12,242 nucleotides of DNA, from positions 1-12,242 of the forward strand of contig JAFZOE010000268.1 of NCBI GenBank assembly GCA_017552845.1. Direction: 5' to 3'. This document shows, in pieces, positions 1 to 6,367 of the stretch (the first letter of the stretch is position 1; each line of letters starts with the position of its first letter). The notes beneath the pieces were generated by a model. That model had not been told where the DNA came from, did no database searches, and saw only the letters and a program-made list of their open reading frames with translations. The position numbers and the translations under genes are program-made. Origin of the DNA: Clostridia bacterium (GTDB lineage Bacteria > Bacillota > Clostridia > Oscillospirales > Acutalibacteraceae).

Positions 1-1013
1 ATCTCGAGAAGCAGACCGAGGCCGAGGGCTTCTGGAATGATGTTGAGAATTCGCAGAAGGTTCAGCAGAGAATCACCCAGCTCAAAAATAAAATCAAGGC
101 CTATGAGAATCTTTCTGCCGAGTATGACGATGCGCTCGTTCTTATCGAGCTCGCCGATGAGGCGGAGGATCTCGATATGTTTGACGAGTGCAAGGAGGCA
201 TCCGACAGCTTTATTAAGAAGCTCGAGGATATGACTCTCAGCACCCTGCTCTCGGGCGAATATGACAACAGCCCCGCGATTCTGACCTTCCACGCGGGCG
301 CGGGCGGAACCGAGGCGCAGGACTGGAACCAGATGCTTGTCCGCATGTATCAGCACTGGGCCGAAAAACGCGGCTTCTCGGTCAGCATGATAGATTTCCT
401 CGACGGCGACGAAGCGGGTCTCAAATCCGCCGTTCTGCGTATCGAGGGCGAGAACGCTTACGGCTACTTGAAGGGCGAAATGGGCGTTCACCGCTTAGTC
501 AGAATTTCCCCGTTTGACGCTTCGGGCAGAAGGCACACTTCGTTTGCCTCGCTTGAGGTTATGCCCGAAATCGATGACACGGTTGAGGTTGAAATCAACC
601 CCGACGATCTTAAAATCGACTATTACCGCTCGAGCGGCGCCGGCGGCCAGAAGGTTAACAAGACCTCGTCCGCTGTCAGAATCACTCATATTCCGACCGG
701 CATCGTCTGCGCCTGCCAGGTTGAGAGAAGCCAGCATCAGAACAGGGAAGTTGCGATGAAGATGCTGCGCTCGAAGCTCATCGAAATCAAGGAGAGAGAG
801 CATCTCGACAAGATAGGCGATATCAAGGGCGAGCAGAGGGAGATTGCCTGGGGCAGCCAGATCCGCTCCTATGTCTTCATGCCCTATACCCTCGCCAAAG
901 ACCACCGCACCGGCTATGAAATGGGCAATATTCAGGCTGTTATGGACGGCGACATCGACGGATTCATAAACGCCTATCTCAAAATGGAATCCCTTAAATC
1001 ACAGCAGGGCTGA
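1..1013 (+). CDS. prfB: Peptide chain release factor 2 (RF2), 5' end cut by window
   Basis: RF2 reads UGA and UAA stop codons in the ribosomal A site and triggers peptide release. The open frame runs from base 3 for 336 codons and ends in TGA at 1011-1013. About 35 N-terminal residues are missing compared with usual RF2 length. Visible marks are the N-terminal coiled region with EAEGFWND, the RF2-specific stop-recognition tripeptide SPF (507-515) inside ISPFDASGRRHTSF, and the catalytic GGQ loop (642-650) in SSGAGGQKVNKT. These are followed by RITHIPTGIV and WGSQIRSYV, both typical of RF2. SPF rather than PxT separates it from RF1. The programmed +1 frameshift site that many prfB genes carry would lie roughly a dozen codons before the window, so it cannot be judged. 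The gene's own stop is UGA, the codon only RF2 reads. The next gene begins 3 nt later. Confidence 0.97.
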   Translation, partial: LEKQTEAEGFWNDVENSQKVQQRITQLKNKIKAYENLSAEYDDALVLIELADEAEDLDMFDECKEASDSFIKKLEDMTLSTLLSGEYDNSPAILTFHAGAGGTEAQDWNQMLVRMYQHWAEKRGFSVSMIDFLDGDEAGLKSAVLRIEGENAYGYLKGEMGVHRLVRISPFDASGRRHTSFASLEVMPEIDDTVEVEINPDDLKIDYYRSSGAGGQKVNKTSSAVRITHIPTGIVCACQVERSQHQNREVAMKMLRSKLIEIKEREHLDKIGDIKGEQREIAWGSQIRSYVFMPYTLAKDHRTGYEMGNIQAVMDGDIDGFINAYLKMESLKSQQG

Positions 1014-1016
1014 TAT

Positions 1017-1601
1017 ATGGAAATAATTGATATATCCGTGCCGTTCTTTTCCTGCCCCGTATATCCCGGGGATCCTCTGCCGAAATCTGAGAAAACGGCG
1101 GATTACAAAAACGGCGATATATATACTCTTTCCTGTGTTTCTGCCTGTGTGCATACCGGAACCCATATAGATGCACCCCTCCATTTTGTTGAGAATGGCA
1201 AATCCATTGATCAGCTGGGGCTGAAGCCGTTTATAGGTGAATGCCTTGTATGGGAGGCAAACGGTGAAATCAACCAGGAAGCCGTTGAAAGAATACCCCT
1301 ATGCGAGAGGCTTCTTATCAAAGGCGGGGGTAAAGCATATTTTTCCCCCGAAGGGGCACAGGCTGCAGCAGACAGAGGAATATTGCTTGCGGGTATTGAT
1401 TCGCTTTCCGTAAGCTGCAAAGGCGAAGAGGCTGCAGTGCACACCGCATTTTTCAAAAAGGATGTTTTTATTGCGGAATGCCTTGATTTAAGCAAAGTAA
1501 CCCCTGGAACTTATTTTCTTTTTGCACCTCCCGTTAAGTTTGACGGGCTGGAAGGCGCACCGGCAAGGGCGGTTCTTTTGAAAAACGATCTGAGGTTTTA
1601 G
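1017..1601 (+). CDS. Cyclase-family (kynurenine-formamidase-like) metal-dependent hydrolase
   Basis: This 194-residue protein belongs to the cyclase / KynB-like family of small cytoplasmic metal-dependent amide hydrolases. The family signature HxGTHxDxPxH is intact (His46, His50, Asp52, His56 in HTGTHIDAPLHF). The N-terminal DISVPFF...VYPGD segment, GIDSLSV (126-132) and the C-terminal GLEGAPARAVLL (178-188) also match the family. Length is close to the usual ~200 residues. The family includes arylformamidase of tryptophan breakdown, but no other kyn gene is nearby, so the substrate is unknown. The ATG lies 3 nt after prfB's stop with only a weak AGGG ribosome site. Codon use differs from its neighbour: lysine is 10 AAA to 3 AAG here against 8 to 14 in visible prfB, which may mean a later insertion into the prfB transcript. 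Family is secure; substrate is not. Confidence 0.9.
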   Translation: MEIIDISVPFFSCPVYPGDPLPKSEKTADYKNGDIYTLSCVSACVHTGTHIDAPLHFVENGKSIDQLGLKPFIGECLVWEANGEINQEAVERIPLCERLLIKGGGKAYFSPEGAQAAADRGILLAGIDSLSVSCKGEEAAVHTAFFKKDVFIAECLDLSKVTPGTYFLFAPPVKFDGLEGAPARAVLLKNDLRF

Positions 1602-2186
1602 ATGAAAAGATTTTTCGATTTCTTCGCGAGCTTAATACTGCTGATTATCCTCTCGCCGCTGTTTCTGATAGTCTCCCTGATTATCATTATCGATGACGGC
1701 GTGCCTGTGATTTTCAGCCAGCCGAGAGTCGGCATGGGCAATGAATTATTCAATATCTATAAATTCAGGACCATGAAAAACGGCACCAGGAATGTAGCGA
1801 GCGGAAATCTCGAGGAATCGGGGGACTGCATCACTAAGAGCGGCAGATTCCTGCGCAAGACGAGCATTGACGAATTCCCGCAGCTTGTGAATATTCTCAC
1901 CGGCAGGATGAGTTTCGTCGGCCCGCGTCCGCTGATTCCCGAGGAGGAAGAAATCAGAAAACTGCGCGAAGAATACAATGTCTATTCCGTTCGCCCGGGT
2001 ATGACGGGCCTCGCCCAGATAAACGGCAGGGATAACCTGACCGATGAGGAGAAAGCGGAATTCGACAGACAGTATGTTGAAAAGCATACGATAATGCTTG
2101 ATATAGAGATAATGTTCAAAACCGTATTTGCCGTGCTCACGGGCAGGGATGTTGTCGAGGGCAGAGACAAAACGGACAAGAGGTAG
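1602..2186 (+). CDS. Undecaprenyl-phosphate sugar-phosphotransferase (bacterial sugar transferase, PglC/WcaJ-catalytic type)
   Basis: The product is a 194-residue small monotopic phosphoglycosyl transferase. Such enzymes start surface glycan assembly by moving a sugar-1-phosphate from a UDP-sugar to undecaprenyl phosphate at the inner membrane face. An N-terminal hydrophobic segment (about 9-31) contains the Pro19 that breaks the re-entrant helix in this family. Next come QPRVG (40-44), KFRTM (54-58), the Asp90-Glu91 catalytic dyad in SIDEFPQL, MSFVGPRP (103-110) and RPGMTGLAQINGR (131-143). It is the short catalytic form without the extra N-terminal helices of WcaJ. The ATG directly follows the previous TAG, with GAGG (1592-1595) 6 nt upstream. 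No glycosyltransferases, flippase or polymerase lie nearby, so the sugar and the glycan (polysaccharide, glycoprotein or wall polymer) are unknown. Confidence 0.93.
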   Translation: MKRFFDFFASLILLIILSPLFLIVSLIIIIDDGVPVIFSQPRVGMGNELFNIYKFRTMKNGTRNVASGNLEESGDCITKSGRFLRKTSIDEFPQLVNILTGRMSFVGPRPLIPEEEEIRKLREEYNVYSVRPGMTGLAQINGRDNLTDEEKAEFDRQYVEKHTIMLDIEIMFKTVFAVLTGRDVVEGRDKTDKR

Positions 2187-2190
2187 AAAG

Positions 2191-3276
2191 ATGAAAAAGA
2201 GTATCTGGACCGCGGCTGTTGCCGTGCTGGCAGTGGGGCTGATTGCTTTTGCAGTTGTCAAAGTCTTGAAGCCCTCCACGCCGAAACTTGATATTGATAA
2301 TGAAACAAACCTTTATCAGGGCGATTCCTCGGCCGAAGGCACGCTGACCGGCGAAGGCGATGAGATTTCCGAAACGCCTTTTTCTCAGGAAGAAACAGGT
2401 GAGAGCGTAATCGGCGAAATCACCTCGGCAATTGACAATACTATAACAACCGTCACCGAGGTGCTCAGCCGGACCACCGAGCCCGTAACCACAAAGAAGA
2501 ATTCGCTTTTCCCGAAGAAGGATAAGACGACCTCTCAGGCGCCGGAGACTTCCACGGCCGCGACTACGGCCGCAAAGCCCGCAACCACTTCAACCACCAG
2601 GGCGACAACCAAGGCTTCAACTACGGCAAAGCCGACGGAGACAACGACAGTCGCAGGCACTTATGAATACTCCTACGCCGGATTCAATCCGACTTATATT
2701 GAAATTACCGACGCAAACTGGCAGATGGTGCTCGTCAACAGGCACTATATCATCCGCAAGGATTACAAGCCTCAGCTCGCCCACGCCGTAACAGGCGACA
2801 GCAACAGCAAGTATCTCGATTACAGAGTTGCTCCGCATTATAACGAAATGTATCTCGCTGCGGCGAAGGACGGCATTTATCTTACAACCGTATCGGGCTA
2901 CCGCTCATACGAGCTGCAGAAGAATAATTTTGAGAATAAAATCAATAAATATATAAATCAGGGCTATACCAGAGTCGCGGCGACACAGGCGGCGGCGAAG
3001 ATTATTCTGCCTCCCGGCACGAGCGAACACAATGCCGGCCTCGCGATGGATATAATCTCGCTCGAGCAGAGCTTTGAGAATTCCAAGGCGTTCAAATGGC
3101 TCCAGGCCCACGCCCAGGATTACGGCTTCATCCTGCGCTATCCGAAGGATAAGGAAGCGATAACCGAGATTATCTATGAGCCGTGGCACTGGCGCTATGT
3201 CGGCGTTGAAAACGCAAGGAAAATCAAGGCGAGCGGCCTCTGCCTTGAAGAATATCTCGGCAAAACTCCCCGATAA
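2191..3276 (+). CDS. Membrane-anchored VanY-family D-alanyl-D-alanine carboxypeptidase
   Basis: A 361-residue exported zinc peptidase predicted to trim the terminal D-Ala from peptidoglycan stem peptides. One hydrophobic helix (about 5-25) after MKKSIW acts as uncleaved anchor or signal. A low-complexity stalk rich in Thr, Ala and Lys follows (about 96-155). The C-terminal VanY/LD-carboxypeptidase domain spans about 175-350. It shows SGYRSYE (235-241), SEHNAGLAMDI with zinc ligands His280 and Asp287, and YEPWHWRYVG with catalytic Glu330 and ligand His333. All expected active-site residues are present. The frame stays open upstream to an ATG at 2128, but that would overlap the sugar transferase by about 60 nt and add a charged leader before the signal helix. 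The ATG at 2191 has AAGAGG (2178-2183) 7 nt upstream and starts with a classic signal. A D,L-specific relative cannot be excluded. It lies 4 nt behind the sugar transferase. Confidence 0.92.
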   Translation: MKKSIWTAAVAVLAVGLIAFAVVKVLKPSTPKLDIDNETNLYQGDSSAEGTLTGEGDEISETPFSQEETGESVIGEITSAIDNTITTVTEVLSRTTEPVTTKKNSLFPKKDKTTSQAPETSTAATTAAKPATTSTTRATTKASTTAKPTETTTVAGTYEYSYAGFNPTYIEITDANWQMVLVNRHYIIRKDYKPQLAHAVTGDSNSKYLDYRVAPHYNEMYLAAAKDGIYLTTVSGYRSYELQKNNFENKINKYINQGYTRVAATQAAAKIILPPGTSEHNAGLAMDIISLEQSFENSKAFKWLQAHAQDYGFILRYPKDKEAITEIIYEPWHWRYVGVENARKIKASGLCLEEYLGKTPR

Positions 3277-3293
3277 AAGAGAATAAGATGAAA

Positions 3294-3299
3294 AGGAAG
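3294..3299 (+). promoter_or_regulatory. Ribosome binding site that selects the TTG start at 3307
   Basis: AGGAAG, preceded by AAA, lies 7 nt before TTG 3307. The next in-frame ATG (3352) has AGAAGG touching it with no spacer, and the ATG at 3288 is out of frame. Spacing therefore favours the TTG as start of the M28 peptidase. Confidence 0.55.
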
Positions 3300-3306
3300 T
3301 GGAAAC

Positions 3307-4581
3307 TTGAAAGCAAGTGAAAGCGTAAAGAATTACCCTTCGGAGAGAAGGATGTATTCGAATTATGTGCTCAGAAACATCAAGAAAATATGCAAGGATA
3401 TAGGCCCCCGCTGCGCGGGAAGCGAAAAGGAACTCGAGGCGCAGCAGTGGATGGCAGATGAGCTTAAGAATACCTGCGACGATGTAAAAATCGAGGATTT
3501 CAGGCTCGCTCCCTGGGCATTCATGAGCTGGGTTCAGCTGACCGTATATTGCTGCACCATAGCGGCTCTCCTGCTTTTCGCGGCGCATTTCCTGCCCGCG
3601 CTCGCGCTGATATTCACGATAATCGGAACTGCGCTTGTAGTAATCGCGTTCTTCTTTGTTATTGCTGAATTCCTGCTCTATAAGCAGGCGCTCGATCCGT
3701 TCATGAAAAAGAAGACTTCCCATAATGTCATCGCCGTGAGAAAACCCAGCGGCGAAACAAAGAGAAGAATTATATTCACAGGCCATGCGGACTCCGCTCC
3801 CGAGTGGAGATTCACCTACTGGGGCGGCCCGAAGCTCGTTGTTCCCTCAATCGGTCTGGGTCTCGGCGGCGCGGCGTTCACGCTCGTTGCAAATGTAATC
3901 GGTCTCGTCATCGCTCTCAGAGGCGGATTTGATTCAAGCAAACTTATCTGGATTCTCTCGATAGTCAATGTCTGCCTGATTCCGCTTTTCCTCTGGTGTC
4001 TGCTCTTCTACAACAAGAAGAGAATAGTTGACGGCGCGAATGATAATCTCACCGGCTGTCTCGTTTCAATGGCAGTGCCGAGATTCATGCAGGATCACGA
4101 TATCCGCTTTGAGAATACCGAGGTTATGGTTATCTGCACCGGCTCGGAAGAGGCGGGTCTCAGAGGCGCGAAGGCATTCTGCAAGGCTCACGCCGATGAA
4201 ATCAAGGCCGAGAAGGATGTGGAGACAATCTGCATCGCCCTTGACACAATCAGAGACTATGAGTTTATGGGTATTTACCATAAGGATATGACCGGCACCG
4301 TTCAGAACAGCAGGGAAGTATCCGAATTCGTTCACAAGGCGGGCGAGCTCTGCGGGCTCGATATTCCGTTTGAAAATCTTTTCTTCGGCTCATCCGACGC
4401 CGCGGCAATGTCCCAGGCGGGTCTGAAAGCGACCTGCTTCGCCGCCATGGATCCCGCTCCTGCGCGCTATTATCATACACGCCTTGACACAGCCGACAAT
4501 CTTGAACTCAAGACCATTGAGGCGGGCGTTGACCTCGTTCTCAACTGCGCATTCCTGTTTGACGAAGAAGGACTCAAGTAA
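3307..4581 (+). CDS. Membrane-embedded M28-family zinc metallopeptidase
   Basis: A 424-residue M28 peptidase (aminopeptidase / carboxypeptidase Q clan). The di-zinc set is complete: HAD in FTGHADS (His160, Asp162), bridging Asp246 in GANDN, catalytic Glu281 and ligand Glu282 in GSEEAG, Asp313 in ALDTIRD, and His390 in YYHTRLDT. Unlike soluble M28 enzymes it has four predicted transmembrane helices, at about 73-95, 96-124, 178-204 and 213-235. The second hairpin sits between the HAD motif and GANDN, splitting the catalytic domain. Lys/Arg-rich stretches at 1-30, 134-154 and 237-239 suggest by the positive-inside rule that the active site faces the cytoplasm. The start is TTG, chosen because AGGAAG lies 7 nt upstream; ATG 3352 (residue 16) is the alternative. 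It is 30 nt behind the carboxypeptidase gene. Substrate unknown; a peptide from wall or lipoprotein turnover is only a guess. Confidence 0.88.
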   Translation: MKASESVKNYPSERRMYSNYVLRNIKKICKDIGPRCAGSEKELEAQQWMADELKNTCDDVKIEDFRLAPWAFMSWVQLTVYCCTIAALLLFAAHFLPALALIFTIIGTALVVIAFFFVIAEFLLYKQALDPFMKKKTSHNVIAVRKPSGETKRRIIFTGHADSAPEWRFTYWGGPKLVVPSIGLGLGGAAFTLVANVIGLVIALRGGFDSSKLIWILSIVNVCLIPLFLWCLLFYNKKRIVDGANDNLTGCLVSMAVPRFMQDHDIRFENTEVMVICTGSEEAGLRGAKAFCKAHADEIKAEKDVETICIALDTIRDYEFMGIYHKDMTGTVQNSREVSEFVHKAGELCGLDIPFENLFFGSSDAAAMSQAGLKATCFAAMDPAPARYYHTRLDTADNLELKTIEAGVDLVLNCAFLFDEEGLK

Positions 4582-4586
4582 TCCTG

Positions 4587-4593
4587 AAAGGGG
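4587..4593 (+). promoter_or_regulatory. Ribosome binding site supporting the GTG start at 4602
   Basis: AAAGGGG sits 8 nt before GTG 4602, between the M28 stop codon and the lipoprotein signal sequence. It supports the non-ATG start of the lipoprotein. Confidence 0.6.
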
Positions 4594-4601
4594 ATAATAC
4601 C

Positions 4602-5519
4602 GTGAAAAAGATAATTGTCTGCACTGTTTCCTTTTTGCTCGCTGTCGCAATGCTCGCATGCTTCGCGGGCTGTGATTTCTCGGGCAATGAGGGTGAGACC
4701 ACGACCACAATCAAGGCGAAGACTCCTCTTCCGACCGATATCACGACCTCGCTCGATGAAAACAGCAGCGTCGTGACCGATACGGAATACACTCCCGAAA
4801 AGCTTAAAGAGAATACCGCCACGATATTTGAATATTTCAATGTTCATATCAACGAGCTCAAGGATATCAAGGCTTCCGTTTCTATGAGCAGGGATAAGAG
4901 CGTGAGCCGTATCGAAGAGACAAAGATTGTCACGGACGAAAACGGCAATGAAACCGAGGAGACCGAGCGCCTTCCCTACAGCGACAATGACTATGTCAAT
5001 ATCGCGATTGACTCCCTCAAGGATTATATGCTCAATGAAGCCGGAGACGAGGTTGAATACGGCGGCGACCTTAAGGCTTTCCTGCCCGTAAAGGGAGAGG
5101 ATTTCGTCAGCAGGCTGACTCTCGAAGATGTTGAGAGCGCGACCTGCGTTGACCGCGACAGTGAGAGAACAATCATCGTCACCCTCAAGAGCCCCGCTCT
5201 GCCCGAAACGCTTGAAAAGGCCTATGATATGGGCGATGTTGACGAGGTTATGAAGGGCTTCGAAGAGGCAAATCAGTATATGAAGGTTGACAAACCCGTC
5301 CTGACTTACGATAACTGTCAGATAATCATCAAGGCGGATGTCGAGACCGACGAAATCACCTCGATTGAATATATCAAGAATATCAATGTAAAGACCGCTG
5401 TCACCGGCGTCGGCAAGCTTGAGAGCATCGGAGAAGTTCCGGTTCAGCTCTGCTACCGCGATTCCGTCAGATATTCGATTGACAGAACGGATCCTGAGGC
5501 ACCAAAAGAAATAGTCTGA
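4602..5519 (+). CDS. Secreted lipoprotein of unknown function
   Basis: A 305-residue protein with a clear type II signal: Lys2-Lys3, a hydrophobic core (4-22) and a lipobox FAGC with the lipidated Cys24. It should be anchored to the outer face of the cytoplasmic membrane. A short Thr-rich linker (about 33-60, including TTTT) leads into a mostly acidic, Glu/Asp-rich domain (about 65-300). No catalytic motif or repeat was seen. The alternation of short beta-like stretches (such as RTIIVTLKS and CQIIIKADV) would suit a beta-rich ligand-binding or LolA/LppX-like shape, but that is only an impression. GTG is taken as start because AAAGGGG lies 8 nt upstream and the signal peptide begins right there. 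It is the last gene of the plus-strand run, 20 nt behind the M28 peptidase. The context suggests an envelope role. Family not recognised. Confidence 0.85.
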   Translation: MKKIIVCTVSFLLAVAMLACFAGCDFSGNEGETTTTIKAKTPLPTDITTSLDENSSVVTDTEYTPEKLKENTATIFEYFNVHINELKDIKASVSMSRDKSVSRIEETKIVTDENGNETEETERLPYSDNDYVNIAIDSLKDYMLNEAGDEVEYGGDLKAFLPVKGEDFVSRLTLEDVESATCVDRDSERTIIVTLKSPALPETLEKAYDMGDVDEVMKGFEEANQYMKVDKPVLTYDNCQIIIKADVETDEITSIEYIKNINVKTAVTGVGKLESIGEVPVQLCYRDSVRYSIDRTDPEAPKEIV

Positions 5520-5605
5520 CCTTCGGTCAGCTAAATTTGCTTCGCAAGCTAAATTCGCCTGTGGCGAGCTAAATTGCGCAAGCGCAGCTAAATTCGCTGT
5601 GCGAG
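5516..5605. repeat. Tandem array of five short hairpins with AGCTAAATT spacers
   Basis: Four exact copies of AGCTAAATT occur at 5529-5537, 5547-5555, 5567-5575 and 5586-5594 (periods 18, 20 and 19). Between and around them lie five small inverted repeats: CTGACC/GGTCAG with loop TTC (5516-5530), TTGC/GCAA with loop TTC, TCGCC/GGCGA with loop TGT, TGCG/CGCA with loop CAAG, and TCGC/GCGA with loop TGT. Arm sequences change from unit to unit but pairing is kept. The first hairpin overlaps the TGA of the lipoprotein gene. The array fills most of the gap between the convergent gene runs. It could act as an mRNA 3' stabiliser, a weak terminator series or a palindromic repeat element. Confidence 0.8.
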
Positions 5606-5612
5606 TTTATAT

Positions 5613-5654
5613 ACAAAACAAAAACGCTCACAGGGAGAAATCCTTGTGAGCGTT
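5613..5654 (-). terminator. Rho-independent terminator of the minus-strand run, possibly bidirectional
   Basis: Arms 5623-5636 and 5641-5654 pair over 14 bp (AACGCTCACA with TGTGAGCGTT, plus four inner pairs including one G-T wobble) around a 4-nt loop. Read on the minus strand, the stem ends in TTTTTGTTTTG, a good U-tract, 11 nt after the phosphatase stop. Read on the plus strand the loop is GAAA (GNRA type) and the tail is only AT-rich (ATATTATT). It should therefore mainly stop minus-strand transcription and more weakly the plus-strand run. Confidence 0.85.
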
Positions 5655-5665
5655 ATATTATTCAC

Positions 5666-6367
5666 TTAAAACAAGCGGTCAACCGCTCTTTCAATCAGGC
5701 TTTCGGAAAGTCCGGTTGAGAGCAGATAAGCGTTAATTCCGCCGTATTCTTCATCAATATATTTCAGCGTATCCTCAATGTATTCGCGCTCTGACTGGAG
5801 CCGCGATATATCCTGCTCCCATATAAGTCCGGTTTTATTTTTGATTTCTCTCTCTAGAAACGGTTTCAGATACTCAAAGGAGAGGCAGTAATCCGCGATT
5901 ATCGTTTCCCTGTCTACTCCCGCCGCGCCGAGCAGAAGGGCGGTGACGATGCCGGTTCTGTCCTTGCCTAAAAAGCAGTGATAGAGAAACGGCGTTTCGC
6001 ATCCGCCGATGCGTGTGAAGAGTTCGCGGTAGCCGTCCCTGAAACCGTCGAGCGACATCGCATACATTTTCCATACCGGCAGATTAACATCGTTGAGCGC
6101 GGGATTTGCCTCAAGCAGGGGAATGTTGAAATAATTGAAAGAACTGTCGCCCTCAAAATAAGACGGCGCTTCGGCCGCCTCATTCTTTCCTCTTAAATCA
6201 AAAACAGTTTTGATACCGAGCTTTTTTAGAACTGCTATTTCTCCGGGCGAGGGATTTCTCGGGATTCCGCATCTTATCGCCCTGCCGGGCGCCGTAACGC
6301 CGCGCGGGCACCTGAAACCGCCGAGATCGCGCCAGTTAATGATGTTGGCGAGTCCGAACTCCGTCAT
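5666..6367 (-). CDS. Tyrosine-phosphatase-family protein (Y_phosphatase3 type)
   Basis: A 233-residue protein of the bacterial dual-specificity/tyrosine phosphatase family related to Listeria LipA and mycobacterial PtpB. It has the N-terminal NWRDLGG motif (11-17), then GIKTVFDLRG (51-60), and the P-loop HCFLGKDRTG (130-139) with nucleophile Cys131 and phosphate-binding Arg137. The usual form is HCTAGKDRTG, so Phe-Leu replaces Thr-Ala behind the cysteine. The GKDRTG half is intact, so activity is likely. Phosphoinositide or phosphotyrosine substrates are known for relatives; the substrate here is unknown. No signal peptide is seen, so it is probably cytoplasmic. ATG overlaps the ricT stop as ATGA, and AAGGA sits about 9 nt upstream inside ricT, indicating coupled translation. 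It is the last gene before the terminator. Confidence 0.88.
   Translation of the reverse strand: MTEFGLANIINWRDLGGFRCPRGVTAPGRAIRCGIPRNPSPGEIAVLKKLGIKTVFDLRGKNEAAEAPSYFEGDSSFNYFNIPLLEANPALNDVNLPVWKMYAMSLDGFRDGYRELFTRIGGCETPFLYHCFLGKDRTGIVTALLLGAAGVDRETIIADYCLSFEYLKPFLEREIKNKTGLIWEQDISRLQSEREYIEDTLKYIDEEYGGINAYLLSTGLSESLIERAVDRLF

Noticed and set aside
177..1013. Internal ATG at 177 as the prfB start
   Set aside because: The frame is open to the window edge and the upstream residues match the RF2 N-terminal region, so the true start is outside the window.
2128..2190. Upstream ATG start for the VanY-type carboxypeptidase
   Set aside because: It would overlap the sugar transferase and place an arginine-rich leader before the signal helix; ATG 2191 has a well-spaced ribosome site.
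1746..2279. Minus-strand open frame (177 codons) over the sugar transferase
   Set aside because: The sense strand carries every family motif; the antisense product resembles nothing.
2905..3786. Long minus-strand open frame (293 codons) across the carboxypeptidase end and M28 start
   Set aside because: It lies antisense to two genes with complete zinc-site motifs, and its translation shows no domain; it is a shadow of their codon bias.
5529..5594. Possible miniature CRISPR array (four direct repeats with regular spacing)
   Set aside because: Repeats are only 9 nt, the intervening pieces are themselves palindromic and about 10 nt long, and no cas genes are present.
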